Source: Candidatus Aerophobetes bacterium Ae_b3b (GTDB taxonomy: Bacteria > Aerophobota > Aerophobia > Aerophobales > AE-B3A). Taken from it: a DNA stretch of 42,656 bases. The stretch lies in the NCBI GenBank assembly GCA_005223085.1, contig NJBP01000010.1, forward strand, positions 1-42,656. The letters are read 5' to 3'. Position numbers and translations under genes: made by a program. Position 1 is the stretch's first letter, and the number at the start of each line of letters is the position of its first letter. Under the pieces are notes generated by a model, which was not told the origin of the DNA, searched no databases, and saw nothing but the letters and a program-made list of their open reading frames with translations. Positions 18,855 through 29,144 of this stretch are shown here, one piece after another.

Positions 18855-19856
18855 TTAATATACCTCTTTTAGCAGATCTATACTTTGCAGAGCTCTTCCT
18901 GTCCCAATGGCTACACAAGAGAGGGGATCATCGGCTAGTTGAGCTTTGATACCGGTTGTTTTCTCTATCAGCTGAGGGAAATTTTTCAATAGACTTCCAC
19001 CTCCGGTGAGGATAATGCCTCTCTCAATTATATCTGCCGCTAACTCTGGAGGCGTCTTTTCCAGAACTGCCTTCACTCCTTCCACAATGGAAGATAAAGG
19101 CTCAGACAGAATTTCGGAGATCTCCTCAGCACTGATCTTAACCCTTTTGGGTAGTCCAGTCACTAGATCCCTACCCCTTACTTCGAATTTTTCCTTCTTA
19201 GGGGGTAAAATGGCGTAGCCTATTTTCGTTTTTATATATTCGGTGGTAATTTCTCCCAGAGCCAGATTATGGTGTTTTCTCATGTACCTACCAATGGCTT
19301 GATCCTGTCTGTTGCCACCTGTACGAAGTGTCTGGGCGGCAACGATATCTCCCATGGAAAGTACGGCAATATCGGTAGTTCCTCCGCCCACGTCAACTAC
19401 CATATTTCCTTGCGGTTTAGCAATGTCTAAATTTGCTCCTATAGCTGCAGCTTTGGACTCGTCGATAAGGAAAACTTTCTTAGATCCAGCTTGAATGGCG
19501 GCATTCACCACGGCTCTTCTCTCCACCGAGGTTCCCCCCGTAGGTATACAGATCATAAGGTAAGGAGGAAAGAAAATCCATCTACCATAAACCTTCCTCA
19601 CATAAAACTTAAGCATACTTTCGACGATCTTATAATCAGCAATGACCCCATTTTCAACTGGTCTTATAGCTGAAATACTGCCCGGTGTCCTTCCCAACAT
19701 GTCCCTGGCTTCGGTTCCAATAGCTAAAATTTTGCCAGATTCTTTATCTATCGCTACTACGGAAGGCTCATTAAAAACTATTCCTTTACCCTCCACATAG
19801 ACTAAACTGTTAGTGGTCCCCAGATCTATTCCAATTTTTTTGCCCACAGAAAACAT
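18855..19856 (-). CDS. mreB: Rod shape-determining actin homologue MreB
   Basis: IGIDLGTTNSLVYVEGKGIVFNEPSVVA, VDVGGGTTDIAVLSMGDIV, ILTGGGSLLKNFPQLI. Confidence 0.95.
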   Translation of the reverse strand: MFSVGKKIGIDLGTTNSLVYVEGKGIVFNEPSVVAIDKESGKILAIGTEARDMLGRTPGSISAIRPVENGVIADYKIVESMLKFYVRKVYGRWIFFPPYLMICIPTGGTSVERRAVVNAAIQAGSKKVFLIDESKAAAIGANLDIAKPQGNMVVDVGGGTTDIAVLSMGDIVAAQTLRTGGNRQDQAIGRYMRKHHNLALGEITTEYIKTKIGYAILPPKKEKFEVRGRDLVTGLPKRVKISAEEISEILSEPLSSIVEGVKAVLEKTPPELAADIIERGIILTGGGSLLKNFPQLIEKTTGIKAQLADDPLSCVAIGTGRALQSIDLLKEVY

Positions 19857-19857
19857 T

Positions 19858-21114
19858 TTAATCTTCCACCCTGGTGATTTTCGCTCCCAGTTTAGATAAT
19901 TTTTCCTCCAATCCCTCGTAACCCCGGTCGAGGTGATGAACGCCGTCGATCTCGGTGGTTCCCTCAGCGGCCAATCCGGCTAAAGTCAAGGCAGCGCCTC
20001 CCCTTATGTCAGGAGTCCTGACCACAGCACCTTTTAGACAGCCCACGCCTTTTGTCCTTACCTGTGACTTGTCTACTTCAATCCTTGCTCCCATTTTCCT
20101 TAGGCCTCGAACGTGAGTGAATCGGCCCTGAAAGATGGTTTCTCTAATTAGGCTGGTTCCCCGAGCCAGACAGGCAAGAGCTGTTATTTGAGGCTGTAGA
20201 TCAGTAGAGAATCCCGGATAGGGAAGTGTTTTTACTCTGATGGGCTTTAAGAGATCTCCTCCCTTGACTCTCACCCAGCGGTCAACAGCCTCTATCTCTG
20301 CTCCCATCTGCCTTAATTTAACAAAAAGCGAGGTTAGATGACTTGAACAGATTTCTTCTAATGATATCTCTCCTTTAGTAATAATGGCGGCTATTATCAA
20401 AGTTCCTGCTTCAATACGATCAGGAATAGTTCTGTGGTGCACGCAGTTAAGCTGTCTTACTCCCTCGATTTTGATCAAGTTTGTCCCCTCTCCCTCAATC
20501 TTGGCTCCGGCATGCTTGAGAAAATTAGCTACGTCTACTACTTCTGGACTAGAGGAGGCATTTCTTATAAGAGTTGCACCCTTGGCTAGACTGGCCGCCA
20601 GCATTAAATTTTCTGTAGCTCCCACGCTGGGAACATTCAAATAGATGCTGCTGCCTTGAAGACTTCCTTTAACGCTCGCCTCAATGTATCCGTTATTTAC
20701 TTCTATCTTGGCTCCCAGTTGTCTTAATCCCTTGATATGTAGATCCACCGGTCTCCTACCTATATCACATCCTCCCGGAAGACAAACCCGAGCATGGCCC
20801 CGACGGGCCAAAAGAGGACCCAAAATTAAGATAGAAGCTCGCAAAAGCTTAACCGGTTCATAAGGGGCCTCATAGTAGAAAAGATGCGTAGAATCGATTT
20901 CTAAAGTTCTATTCTTCCTTCTTACTTTGACCCCTAAACCCTCTAGTACCTGAGTCATGGTCAATATATCAGTAAGATAGGGAACATTTTCAAGCCTTGA
21001 TATCCCCTCCGTGAGCAGGCCCGCGGCCATGAGCGGAAGAGTGGCGTTCTTGGCTCCATTTACCTTTATTTTCCCTTTCAGGGGAAATCCTCCTTCGATG
21101 ACGAACTTGTCCAC
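19858..21114 (-). CDS. murA: UDP-N-acetylglucosamine 1-carboxyvinyltransferase
   Basis: KVNGAKNATLPLMAA, CLPGGCDIGRRPVDLHIKGL (active-site Cys kept), GFSTDLQPQ. Confidence 0.96.
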   Translation of the reverse strand: MDKFVIEGGFPLKGKIKVNGAKNATLPLMAAGLLTEGISRLENVPYLTDILTMTQVLEGLGVKVRRKNRTLEIDSTHLFYYEAPYEPVKLLRASILILGPLLARRGHARVCLPGGCDIGRRPVDLHIKGLRQLGAKIEVNNGYIEASVKGSLQGSSIYLNVPSVGATENLMLAASLAKGATLIRNASSSPEVVDVANFLKHAGAKIEGEGTNLIKIEGVRQLNCVHHRTIPDRIEAGTLIIAAIITKGEISLEEICSSHLTSLFVKLRQMGAEIEAVDRWVRVKGGDLLKPIRVKTLPYPGFSTDLQPQITALACLARGTSLIRETIFQGRFTHVRGLRKMGARIEVDKSQVRTKGVGCLKGAVVRTPDIRGGAALTLAGLAAEGTTEIDGVHHLDRGYEGLEEKLSKLGAKITRVED

Positions 21115-22059
21115 TTACAGCTCCTTCTGGTTTTTGATGATCCTGATCTCCGAGTTTGTAGTCAGCTCCTTCAACCATTCTTGCATACTTTCTTTTCCCT
21201 TTTCTTCTTTTAGATACTCTTCGATTTTCTTCTCACAGTTAATAAAATCAAGCTCTTTTCTCTTTTTTAATTGGATAACGCGATAAAAATCCTCCTTCTC
21301 TTCCTTTACCTTTACTACCTCTCCTTCCTTAAGAGAAAGAATCACCGCTCTTAAACTCGGCTTTATCTCCCTAAGGCTAATCCACCCTAATTCACCTCCG
21401 ACATTATTGTCTAAAGAAAACTTTCTGGCCAGAGCCGCCAAACTTTCCCCTTTTTTTAATTGTTGGAGGACGAGGTCAGCTGTGACCTTACTTTTAACTA
21501 TAATTTGAGCTATTTGGATCTTTCCTGCGTTTGCCAGATTCTTTTTGTGGCTACGATAAAACTGAGCGACTCCCGCTTCTGAAATATCTTGTCCATCTAG
21601 ATATTTCTTTAACTTTAAATAAAACTCTCTTGTTTCCCTATCTTTTATTCTAATGTTCTTATCAATCTTTTCCTCCTTTTGGTGCTTTAGCCTATCTCGG
21701 AAAATTTTCCTTCTTAGCCATTTCTGGTACTCGCTTACGGTCAGTCCGCCTTGAGCTAAAGCTTGCTCAAATTCGGCATCAGAAAAATCTGCTTTAATTT
21801 CAACCAGAGCTTTTTCCACCGTCTCAGAGCTTACCGATATTCCTTCTCTTTCAGCTTCTTGGTAAAGAATGAAATCCTCTATGATATCCTCGAACTCCCA
21901 ATTTCCTCCGCTTAGGAATATTACCTGCTCTAGCTGTCTTTGAGTAATGATTTCTCCGTTAACCACTACTACTACTTCGTCAATCAACTCATCCCCACAA
22001 GCAAACCTGGTCCCTATCACTATAAGAAAAACCACAAAAAAGGAAAAAATCCCATTCAT
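21115..22059 (-). CDS. SurA/PpiC-type peptidyl-prolyl isomerase, exported
   Basis: Signal peptide, DEVVVVVNGEIITQRQLEQ, parvulin core KIQIAQIIVKSK...ARKFSLDNNVGGELGWISL. Confidence 0.85.
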   Translation of the reverse strand: MNGIFSFFVVFLIVIGTRFACGDELIDEVVVVVNGEIITQRQLEQVIFLSGGNWEFEDIIEDFILYQEAEREGISVSSETVEKALVEIKADFSDAEFEQALAQGGLTVSEYQKWLRRKIFRDRLKHQKEEKIDKNIRIKDRETREFYLKLKKYLDGQDISEAGVAQFYRSHKKNLANAGKIQIAQIIVKSKVTADLVLQQLKKGESLAALARKFSLDNNVGGELGWISLREIKPSLRAVILSLKEGEVVKVKEEKEDFYRVIQLKKRKELDFINCEKKIEEYLKEEKGKESMQEWLKELTTNSEIRIIKNQKEL

Positions 22060-22072
22060 CTTACTCTATGCC

Positions 22073-25000
22073 TCACTCAGAGTATAGCACATCTTTGAGC
22101 CGTTGTAAAATCTTCTCTAAAGATACCAAAAGTTCTTTCCCCTCACCTTTTTTAGAGATGATTAAATTTCTCTCATCCAGAGGAAAGGACTGAACTTCAG
22201 GTGAAAGTTTTCTTTGGATCTGAACTCGGCTATCTTGATTAAGGGGGGTGAAAGGAGAGAAAGTAGTCCAGATTTTAGATCCTTTGCTTCTGAGACACAC
22301 AATCCCCAGCTCCTTAGCTATAAGTTTTATTCGCAGGAGGCTAAGGAGATTTTTCGTCTCAGCCGGTAAAGGTCCGTAGCGATCCCGCAGCTCCTCTTTT
22401 AATTTAAGGATCTCCTCATGGTTCCTTATCTCCCCTATTCTTCGATAAAACTCAAATCTCTGTTCTTGGTAAGGCACATAGGAGGAAGGAATCCGAGCTT
22501 CCACCTTTAGATCTAAACTTATGGGTAGAGATGGTTTGACCTTTTCTCCACGTAATTTTTTAATCTCCTCGGAGAGAAGCTCTGAATAAAGAGTAAATCC
22601 TACCGCAGCTATGTGACCGTGCTGTTCTCTACCCAGAAGATTTCCCGCTCCTCTTATCTCCAAATCCTGCATAGATATGCGAAATCCAGAGCCAGGTTCT
22701 TTAAACTGGTTAATAACTTCCAGTCTTTTGCGGGCTTCATGAGTAAGTGATTTAGCTGGAGTAAAGAGAAAATAAGCGTGTCCCCTTAACCTGCCTCTAC
22801 CAACTCTCCCTCTCAATTGATAAAGGTCAGCCAGACCAAATTGTTCGGCTCCTTCCACAATCAAGGTATTTACATTGGGCATATCTATGCCTGATTCGAT
22901 AATGGTAGTGCATGTTAAAACATTGTATCTTCGTTCAAGAAAATCCCGAATAACTTTTTCAAGCTCTCTTGAAGGCATTCTTCCATGCGCCACGGCAACT
23001 TTAATTTGGGGAACCAGCGCCTTTATCTTTTCGGCAACTCTATAAATTCCCTCAATCCGATTGTAAAGATAGAAAACCTGACCTTTCCGCCCCAGTTCTT
23101 CAATTATAGCCCCTCTTATTAGCTCCTCATTATACTCTGCTACCTGCGTTTCCACATTGAGTCTCTCTTTAGGAGGAGTAACGATCATGCTCATCGATCT
23201 GACTCCCATTAACGACATATAGAGAGAGCGAGGAATAGGAGTTGCACTGAGGGTGAGGACATCCACTGAACTTCTGAGTTCTCTTAGCTTCTTCTTTTGT
23301 ATAACTCCAAATCGTTGTTCCTCATCAATGATGACCAGACCTAGATCCTTAAACTCTATGTCTTTTTGTATTAGCCTATGGGTGCCTATGACAATGTCAA
23401 CTCCTCCATTCTTGAGCTCAGCTATGATATCTTTTTGTTCTTTAAGACCTTGAAAACGGGATAGCATCTCGATCCGAATAGGATAAGCTGCTATTCTCTC
23501 TCTGAAGGTTCGGTGGTGCTGTTCGGCCAAAATAGTGGTAGGAACCAGCATAGCTACCTGCTTATTGTCCATTACCACCTTAAAGGCTGCTCGCATAGCC
23601 ACTTCCGTCTTTCCATATCCTGCATCTCCACATACCAGTCTATCCATAGGGCTAGGATTCTGCATATCCTGTTTTACCTCATGAGTGGCTCTTAACTGGT
23701 CAGGGGTCTCCTGATAAGGAAAAGAAGCCTCGAATTCAAGCTGCCAGTCAGTATCAGGAGAGAAGTGATAACCCGGTATCACTTTTCGAATAGAATAAAG
23801 TCGAAGAAGAGAAGAAGCAAGGTCTCGAGCAGCTTTTCTGACTCTTCTCTTGGTTAATCTCCACTGCCCCCCTTCTAGGCTGTAAATGGGAGGCGGGTGA
23901 TCAGAATCTCCCATATATTTATGCAATCGGTCTAGTTGGTCCAGGGGAATGTAAAGTCTATCAGTTCCTTTGTAATTTACCTGAAAATAGTCACATTTTC
24001 TTCCCTGCAGCTTCAAGGTTTTTATCCCACTGAATTTACCTATTCCATGATCAATATGTACCACATAATCGCCTCCTCGAAGTTCGGTCCATCTTTCAAT
24101 CTTCTTTTCCTCTTCACCAACCCATCTCTGCCTTCTTTCTCTATAACGTTTAAAGATATCCTCATCAGTTATAAGGACCTGTTTTACCTCATGGAAAACA
24201 AAACCTCTCCTCAGATCACCCAGAGAAATGAGAAGAGGAGGAAAGTCCTCAGACACGGAAAACTTCTCTTTTAATGGTATTTCGAGATCTCTTTCTTCAA
24301 ATAGCTCCTTCAATCTTTCACCCTGCCCTCGATTGGGGGTCAGAAGAACTATTTTGTATCTTCTTTTTCTCCATGATTTTATGTCCTGAATTAACAAATC
24401 AAAATGACCCTGGTAAGAAGGTAAACAGTTGCAGGAAACTGACATACTCTCCCGGGGCTTCATCCAGGAGGTCTTTCGGGCCAAGGTGGAAAGATACAAA
24501 TGAGGAGACTCCAAAATAGGTTTAAGTGTTTTATCCTCAGGATTTGCCCATTTTTCTGGCCGATCCTGAATCTCGCCCGGTTCATCTAAAATTATAGCAA
24601 AGGAAGGAAAAGCCTCAAATAAAGAATAAAGTCTTCCATCTGTCTTCTTGCTCAAAGCTAGCTCATCTTTAGAAGACAAAACAACCTCTCTTTTCTTTCC
24701 CACGGAGGACTGCGTCTCGGGATTAAATTCTCTAATCGATTCTACAGTATCTCCAAAAAGCTCGATCCTGATAGGTCTGAGGTAAAGAGGAGAATAAAAA
24801 TCTACAATCCCTCCCCGAAAGGAATAATCACCTTTTTCTTGCACCAAGGGAAAAAACTCATATCCTCCTTCAGTCAAGTGTTTTATAAGTGTATCTCGAT
24901 TTACCGTCTTCCCTCTTTTCACTAAAAAACAATCCTCATCCAAGCTAGATGCCTCTGGCACTTTTTGGCGGAGAGCATCTAAAGAGGATACTACCAGGAT

Positions 25001-25294
25001 GTTATCTTCTTTCCTCAATTGATGCAGAATCCTAAGACGTTTTCCAGTTTGGTCCTTTTCTTGAGATGGAAAAAGGGAAATTTTTCCGTCTGAGGGAAGC
25101 AAGGGAAGCAAATCTTGGTAGGTATTCTCAGCCTCTGATTCACTGGGAAGAACTAATAAAAAAGGAACCTTCAACTCTTTACTCAGGAGGGCTACTACAT
25201 ATAATTTAGCCTCCTGAGTCAAGCCGTAAAGCCAATAGGGAATAATTCCTTGTTTTATCTTTTGAAGACATACCTCAAGTTTGTTCCTTGCCAA
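22073..25294 (-). CDS. mfd: Transcription-repair coupling factor Mfd
   Basis: GDYVVHIDHGIGKFSG (RNAP-interaction domain), CGDAGYGKTEVAMRAAFK, DEEQRFGV, TIIESGIDMPN, QLRGRVGR; TTG start. Confidence 0.96.
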   Translation of the reverse strand: MARNKLEVCLQKIKQGIIPYWLYGLTQEAKLYVVALLSKELKVPFLLVLPSESEAENTYQDLLPLLPSDGKISLFPSQEKDQTGKRLRILHQLRKEDNILVVSSLDALRQKVPEASSLDEDCFLVKRGKTVNRDTLIKHLTEGGYEFFPLVQEKGDYSFRGGIVDFYSPLYLRPIRIELFGDTVESIREFNPETQSSVGKKREVVLSSKDELALSKKTDGRLYSLFEAFPSFAIILDEPGEIQDRPEKWANPEDKTLKPILESPHLYLSTLARKTSWMKPRESMSVSCNCLPSYQGHFDLLIQDIKSWRKRRYKIVLLTPNRGQGERLKELFEERDLEIPLKEKFSVSEDFPPLLISLGDLRRGFVFHEVKQVLITDEDIFKRYRERRQRWVGEEEKKIERWTELRGGDYVVHIDHGIGKFSGIKTLKLQGRKCDYFQVNYKGTDRLYIPLDQLDRLHKYMGDSDHPPPIYSLEGGQWRLTKRRVRKAARDLASSLLRLYSIRKVIPGYHFSPDTDWQLEFEASFPYQETPDQLRATHEVKQDMQNPSPMDRLVCGDAGYGKTEVAMRAAFKVVMDNKQVAMLVPTTILAEQHHRTFRERIAAYPIRIEMLSRFQGLKEQKDIIAELKNGGVDIVIGTHRLIQKDIEFKDLGLVIIDEEQRFGVIQKKKLRELRSSVDVLTLSATPIPRSLYMSLMGVRSMSMIVTPPKERLNVETQVAEYNEELIRGAIIEELGRKGQVFYLYNRIEGIYRVAEKIKALVPQIKVAVAHGRMPSRELEKVIRDFLERRYNVLTCTTIIESGIDMPNVNTLIVEGAEQFGLADLYQLRGRVGRGRLRGHAYFLFTPAKSLTHEARKRLEVINQFKEPGSGFRISMQDLEIRGAGNLLGREQHGHIAAVGFTLYSELLSEEIKKLRGEKVKPSLPISLDLKVEARIPSSYVPYQEQRFEFYRRIGEIRNHEEILKLKEELRDRYGPLPAETKNLLSLLRIKLIAKELGIVCLRSKGSKIWTTFSPFTPLNQDSRVQIQRKLSPEVQSFPLDERNLIISKKGEGKELLVSLEKILQRLKDVLYSE

Positions 25295-26369
25295 CTACAA
25301 CCCTTTCCTCCCTTAGTTTTCTTTGAAGAGATCCGATCAGGGGGTCCATCTCTCCATTCAAAATACCTTCCAAATTATGCAGGGTTAAGTGAATCCGGTG
25401 ATCGGTAACCCTGTTTTGTGGAAAGTTGTAAGTCCTGATGCGCTCCGATCTTTCTCCACTTCCAATCTGATTTTTTCTTTGCTTAGAGATCTCTCTTTGC
25501 TGCTCACTTTCTTTTCTCTGAAGGAGCTCAGCCCGCAGGACTCGCATGGCTTTAATTTTATTTTGATGTTGGGATCTTTCATCCTGACATTGGATTATAA
25601 TGCCGGTAGGTCTATGAGTGATTCTTACTGCAGAATCGGTAACATTTACGTGCTGCCCTCCTGCTCCTCGAGAATGAAAGGTGTCTATCCGTAGATCTTC
25701 AGGCTTTATCTCAACTTCTACTTCCTCGGCCTCGGGAAGGACCGCTACCGTTACAGTCGAGGTATGAATTCTACCACTCGATTCTGTAACAGGTACTCTC
25801 TGTACCCGATGCACTCCACTTTCAAAGCGCAGGGTAGAAAAAACATCTCTTCCTTCAATGGCAAAAACCGCTTCCTTAAAGCCTCCTCTATCTGTAGGGC
25901 GGTGATTTATGTTCTCTATTGTCCAACCACGTTTTTCTCCAAAACGAGTGTACATTTTATATAGATCAGCAGCAAACAGAGCCGCCTCTTTTCCCCCTGC
26001 TCCAGCACGAATCTCCACAATTACATTCCGGTGAGAATATCGGTCACCAGGTTTCAAAAGATCTGAAAGTTTTTTCTCTATCTCTGCCAGCTCATTGTTT
26101 AGGCTCTTTTTTTCCTCTTCGGCTAATTCTTTAATCTCTTGAGTCTCTTTCTTATCCTCCAGAATATCCTCTAGATTCGTTATCTCATTTTGAATCTTCT
26201 TATATTTTTGCCAGAGAAAAAAAGTTACTTCTAGTTCTCGATATTCCTTGCTGTATTTTTCTAGAAGCTGTCTATTTTCTAAAACATTAGGATCGGAAAG
26301 AAGTCTACCGAGCTGTTGGTATCGAAATTCGACTTTGTCTAAACTAGCTATCTCGGATCTCTGCATCAA
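25275..26369 (-). CDS. prfA: Peptide chain release factor 1
   Basis: GAGGQHVN GGQ motif, HRVQRVPVTESSGRIHTST, RIRTYNFPQNRVTDHRI. Confidence 0.96.
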   Translation of the reverse strand: MMQRSEIASLDKVEFRYQQLGRLLSDPNVLENRQLLEKYSKEYRELEVTFFLWQKYKKIQNEITNLEDILEDKKETQEIKELAEEEKKSLNNELAEIEKKLSDLLKPGDRYSHRNVIVEIRAGAGGKEAALFAADLYKMYTRFGEKRGWTIENINHRPTDRGGFKEAVFAIEGRDVFSTLRFESGVHRVQRVPVTESSGRIHTSTVTVAVLPEAEEVEVEIKPEDLRIDTFHSRGAGGQHVNVTDSAVRITHRPTGIIIQCQDERSQHQNKIKAMRVLRAELLQRKESEQQREISKQRKNQIGSGERSERIRTYNFPQNRVTDHRIHLTLHNLEGILNGEMDPLIGSLQRKLREERVVVGKEQT

Positions 26370-26414
26370 AGAATCCTTATTATTTAATTACCAGTTTTTT
26401 TAAATTTCAATGCT

Positions 26415-26442
26415 ATTATACACTTGGCAACTCTTTTGTCAA
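26415..26442 (-). promoter_or_regulatory. Sigma70-type promoter for prfA/mfd
   Basis: Reverse strand TTGACA (26442-26437), 16-nt spacer, TATAAT (26420-26415). Confidence 0.75.
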
Positions 26443-26471
26443 TTCCTTCACTTCGCTACCCAGAAATCGAC

Positions 26472-27368
26472 TCAGTCGATTTTCGATCCCGTAATCCTCT
26501 CATAAGCCTCAAGATATCTTTGGGAGGTTTTTTTAATTATAGCAGGAGAAAGAGAAGGAGCAGGGGGAGTCTTATCCCAATCCAGACTTTCTAAGTAATC
26601 TCGCACAAACTGCTTATCAAAATATACCTGGTGATGGCCGGGTCGATAATCTTTCTTAGACCAGAATCTTGAGGAATCTGGAGTTAAGAGTTCGTCAATC
26701 AGGATAACCTTACCCTGATTGAGTCCAAATTCGAACTTGGTGTCTGAGAGAATAAAACCTCTAGACTCTAAATACTTACTGGCTCTTTCGTAAATCTCTA
26801 GACTTATCTTTTCCAATTTCTGTGTTAGTGTGACTCCGATCACTTTCTTCATTTTTTCCTTGGTGATGTTGATGTCATGGCCACTCGCTGCTTTGGTCGC
26901 CGGAGTAAAGATGGGCTGAGGGAACTTGTCAGCTCTTTTCAATCCGGAGGGAAGCTTGATACCTCCTACAGACCTGTGCCTCTTATACTCCTGGTAGGCA
27001 GAACCAGCCAGATATCCCCTTACCACACATTCAATCTTAATGGGTAAGCTCTTTCTCACCAGCATAGATCTTCCTCTAAGAAGATCTCTAAATTCTCTTA
27101 ATTTGGAAGGAAAATCCTCTTCTTTGGTAGTGATTAAGTGATTGGGGATAATGTCTCGGGTAAGATTAAACCAAAACTCCGACAGACCAGTTAAAATTTT
27201 ACCTTTATATGGAATTCCAGCAGACAGCACACAATCAAAGGCTGAGATTCTATCGCTGGCTACTATGAGAAGCTTTTCTTTTAGATCATAAAGATCACGT
27301 ACTTTTCCTTTTTTAAAGATTTTTAATCCAGGAAGATTTGTCTCTAGTACTACTTTATCGGTAGGCAA
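26472..27368 (-). CDS. purC: SAICAR synthetase
   Basis: GKVRDLYDL, LIVASDRISAFDCVL, VRGYLAGSAYQEY, DTKFEFG, LIDELLTPDSSRFW. Confidence 0.95.
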   Translation of the reverse strand: MPTDKVVLETNLPGLKIFKKGKVRDLYDLKEKLLIVASDRISAFDCVLSAGIPYKGKILTGLSEFWFNLTRDIIPNHLITTKEEDFPSKLREFRDLLRGRSMLVRKSLPIKIECVVRGYLAGSAYQEYKRHRSVGGIKLPSGLKRADKFPQPIFTPATKAASGHDINITKEKMKKVIGVTLTQKLEKISLEIYERASKYLESRGFILSDTKFEFGLNQGKVILIDELLTPDSSRFWSKKDYRPGHHQVYFDKQFVRDYLESLDWDKTPPAPSLSPAIIKKTSQRYLEAYERITGSKID

Positions 27369-27398
27369 TTTTTAGATGCTGCTGGATTGATGCCTCAG

Positions 27399-28031
27399 CT
27401 ATTTCTCATCCTGCTCTAACTCGACATTCCAGTAGGCAAGATCCAGAAAGTCTTTCCAACTTTCCTCAACCACGTTGTCGAGAGTGTATCTAACTAAAGA
27501 CCTCCAGTGAGGCCTTTTTGGAGTTCTAATGAGACTCATTCCAGCCTCGGTCAAAGTTCTATTTCCCTTGCGAAGATTACAGGGGACACAGGAACAGACA
27601 ACATTCTTCCAGCTATCCTTCCCTTGTCGGGACAAGGGAACCACGTGATCCAGGTTCAAATCTTGGGACTTAAATTTTCTTCCGCAGTATTGACACGTAT
27701 TTTCGTCCCTCTTATAGATATTTTTGCGGGTAAACTTCACTCTCCGCGGAGGAAAACTATCGTACACGAGCAGGAGTATGACCCGAGGTATCCTAATTTT
27801 ATAGGTAATCGTTCGTAATATCTCGCTATCCTTAGAACGGTTTTGAGAAAAGTCTCTCCAATCCTCAAAACCAAAGGTATAAAAAGAGCCACCTTTTTTC
27901 AGTACTACCTGGGCATGCCTTAGGTAAAGCAGGCAAAGGGCTCTCCTGACCGAACACACGCTAACTACCTGCCATAGCTTATTTAGAACCAATACTTCAC
28001 TACTGAGAACGTCGGTTGACAATGCGATCAA
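27399..28031 (-). CDS. HNH endonuclease family protein
   Basis: RDENTCQYCGRKFKSQDLNLDHVVPLSRQGKDSWKNVVCSCVPCNLRKGNRT. Confidence 0.9.
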   Translation of the reverse strand: MIALSTDVLSSEVLVLNKLWQVVSVCSVRRALCLLYLRHAQVVLKKGGSFYTFGFEDWRDFSQNRSKDSEILRTITYKIRIPRVILLLVYDSFPPRRVKFTRKNIYKRDENTCQYCGRKFKSQDLNLDHVVPLSRQGKDSWKNVVCSCVPCNLRKGNRTLTEAGMSLIRTPKRPHWRSLVRYTLDNVVEESWKDFLDLAYWNVELEQDEK

Positions 28032-28049
28032 CTCCTAATTTTTCGCTTT

Positions 28050-28078
28050 ATAGTAATATAAATTAAAAGGATTGTCAA
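28050..28078 (-). promoter_or_regulatory. Promoter for HNH gene
   Basis: Reverse strand TTGACA (28078-28073), 17-nt spacer, TACTAT (28055-28050). Confidence 0.6.
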
Positions 28079-28117
28079 GAGACGAAATAGTTCTGTTAAT
28101 TAAAAATTACTTTTTAC

Positions 28118-28145
28118 TTGACAACTTCTTTTTATCTGTTATAAT
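28118..28145 (+). promoter_or_regulatory. Consensus promoter for comF-like gene
   Basis: TTGACA, 16-nt spacer, TATAAT. Confidence 0.8.
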
Positions 28146-28168
28146 CTGGACAGTGGGAGTAAACGGAA

Positions 28169-28912
28169 TTGAATTTCAAAGGCCTAGCAAGCGGCCTGTT
28201 TAGTCTTTTTTTGCCGGCAGATTGCAAGATATGCGGCAAAGCTCTTGAACCCTTGAACTTCAGCTATATCTGTGAAAACTGCTGGGACCGCGTAAAATTG
28301 TTAAAGATGCCCCATTGCTCAAGGTGTGCCAAACCATTTCCTGCCTCCCTTGCCTCCCTGGAAGTTCCCTCTCTTTTGTGCACAGAGTGCAGCCAGGACT
28401 CATCGCCCTTTAAGAAAATCTTCGTTCCCACCCTTTACCAAGGAGTGATGAAAGATGCGATCCATCTTCTTAAATATCGCAGAAAGAAAGGGATAATGAA
28501 ACAATTGGAAAAAATCCTCAAGGTCTATTTTTTTCAGACAGACTTTCCTTTCTCGAAATTTGATCTGGTAGTCCCTATCCCTTTACATCGGAAAAAACTA
28601 AGGGAAAGAGGATTCAATCAAGCTGAATTGTTAGCCAGAGTGATAGCTACACATTTTGGCCTCAAATTAGTTAAGAACAATCTCCAAAGAGTCAAAGCAA
28701 CCAAAAGCCAAACTTCATTGAGCAAGAAAAAACGGATAGAGAATATAAAAGGAGCATTTCAATTCAGAAACAAAGGTAAATTCCAAGCAAAAAAGATACT
28801 TTTAGTTGACGATGTCTATACAACGGGAACAACGGTTAGAGAAGCAGCAAGAGTTCTTAAAAAAGCAAAGGCCAGAGAAACTTACATATTTACCTTGGCC
28901 AGAGCTTCCTGA
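28169..28912 (+). CDS. comF: ComF family phosphoribosyltransferase
   Basis: N-terminal C4 zinc ribbon (CKICGKAL..CENCW), VPIPLHRKKLRERGFNQAELLA, ILLVDDVYTTGTT. Confidence 0.93.
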   Translation: MNFKGLASGLFSLFLPADCKICGKALEPLNFSYICENCWDRVKLLKMPHCSRCAKPFPASLASLEVPSLLCTECSQDSSPFKKIFVPTLYQGVMKDAIHLLKYRRKKGIMKQLEKILKVYFFQTDFPFSKFDLVVPIPLHRKKLRERGFNQAELLARVIATHFGLKLVKNNLQRVKATKSQTSLSKKKRIENIKGAFQFRNKGKFQAKKILLVDDVYTTGTTVREAARVLKKAKARETYIFTLARAS

Positions 28913-28921
28913 AAGTCTATG

Positions 28922-28950
28922 TTGACAAACTTATTTTCCTATATTATAAT
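28922..28950 (+). promoter_or_regulatory. Consensus promoter for csp gene
   Basis: TTGACA, 17-nt spacer, TATAAT; about 190 nt upstream of the csp start. Confidence 0.75.
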
Positions 28951-29010
28951 CTCCCATAATTGATTTTGAGTAAATGCTCAGTAAACGCCGTGTCACATTG
29001 GATTTTCAGG

Positions 29011-29054
29011 GTAGCCGCACCCTTTAGAGTGCGCAGGCTAAAGCCTGCGACTAC
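29011..29054. repeat. REP/BIME-like double-hairpin element B
   Basis: GTAGC-CGCACCCTTTAGAGTGCG-CAGGCTAAAGCCTG-CGACTAC; GTAG foot on both strands, two inner palindromes, one identical in core (CGCAGGCT..AGCCTGCG) to element A. Confidence 0.75.
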
Positions 29055-29144
29055 CAAAAATGACGGGGTTCACTGAATACTTACGATTTTGAGGCGTTAA
29101 GAAGACTTTTGCAACGCAGTTTTTGAATTTACAGGAGGTGAAGT

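Noticed and set aside
23936-24519. Plus-strand ORFs inside mfd
   Set aside because: Antisense shadow ORFs; the mfd frame is intact and conserved.
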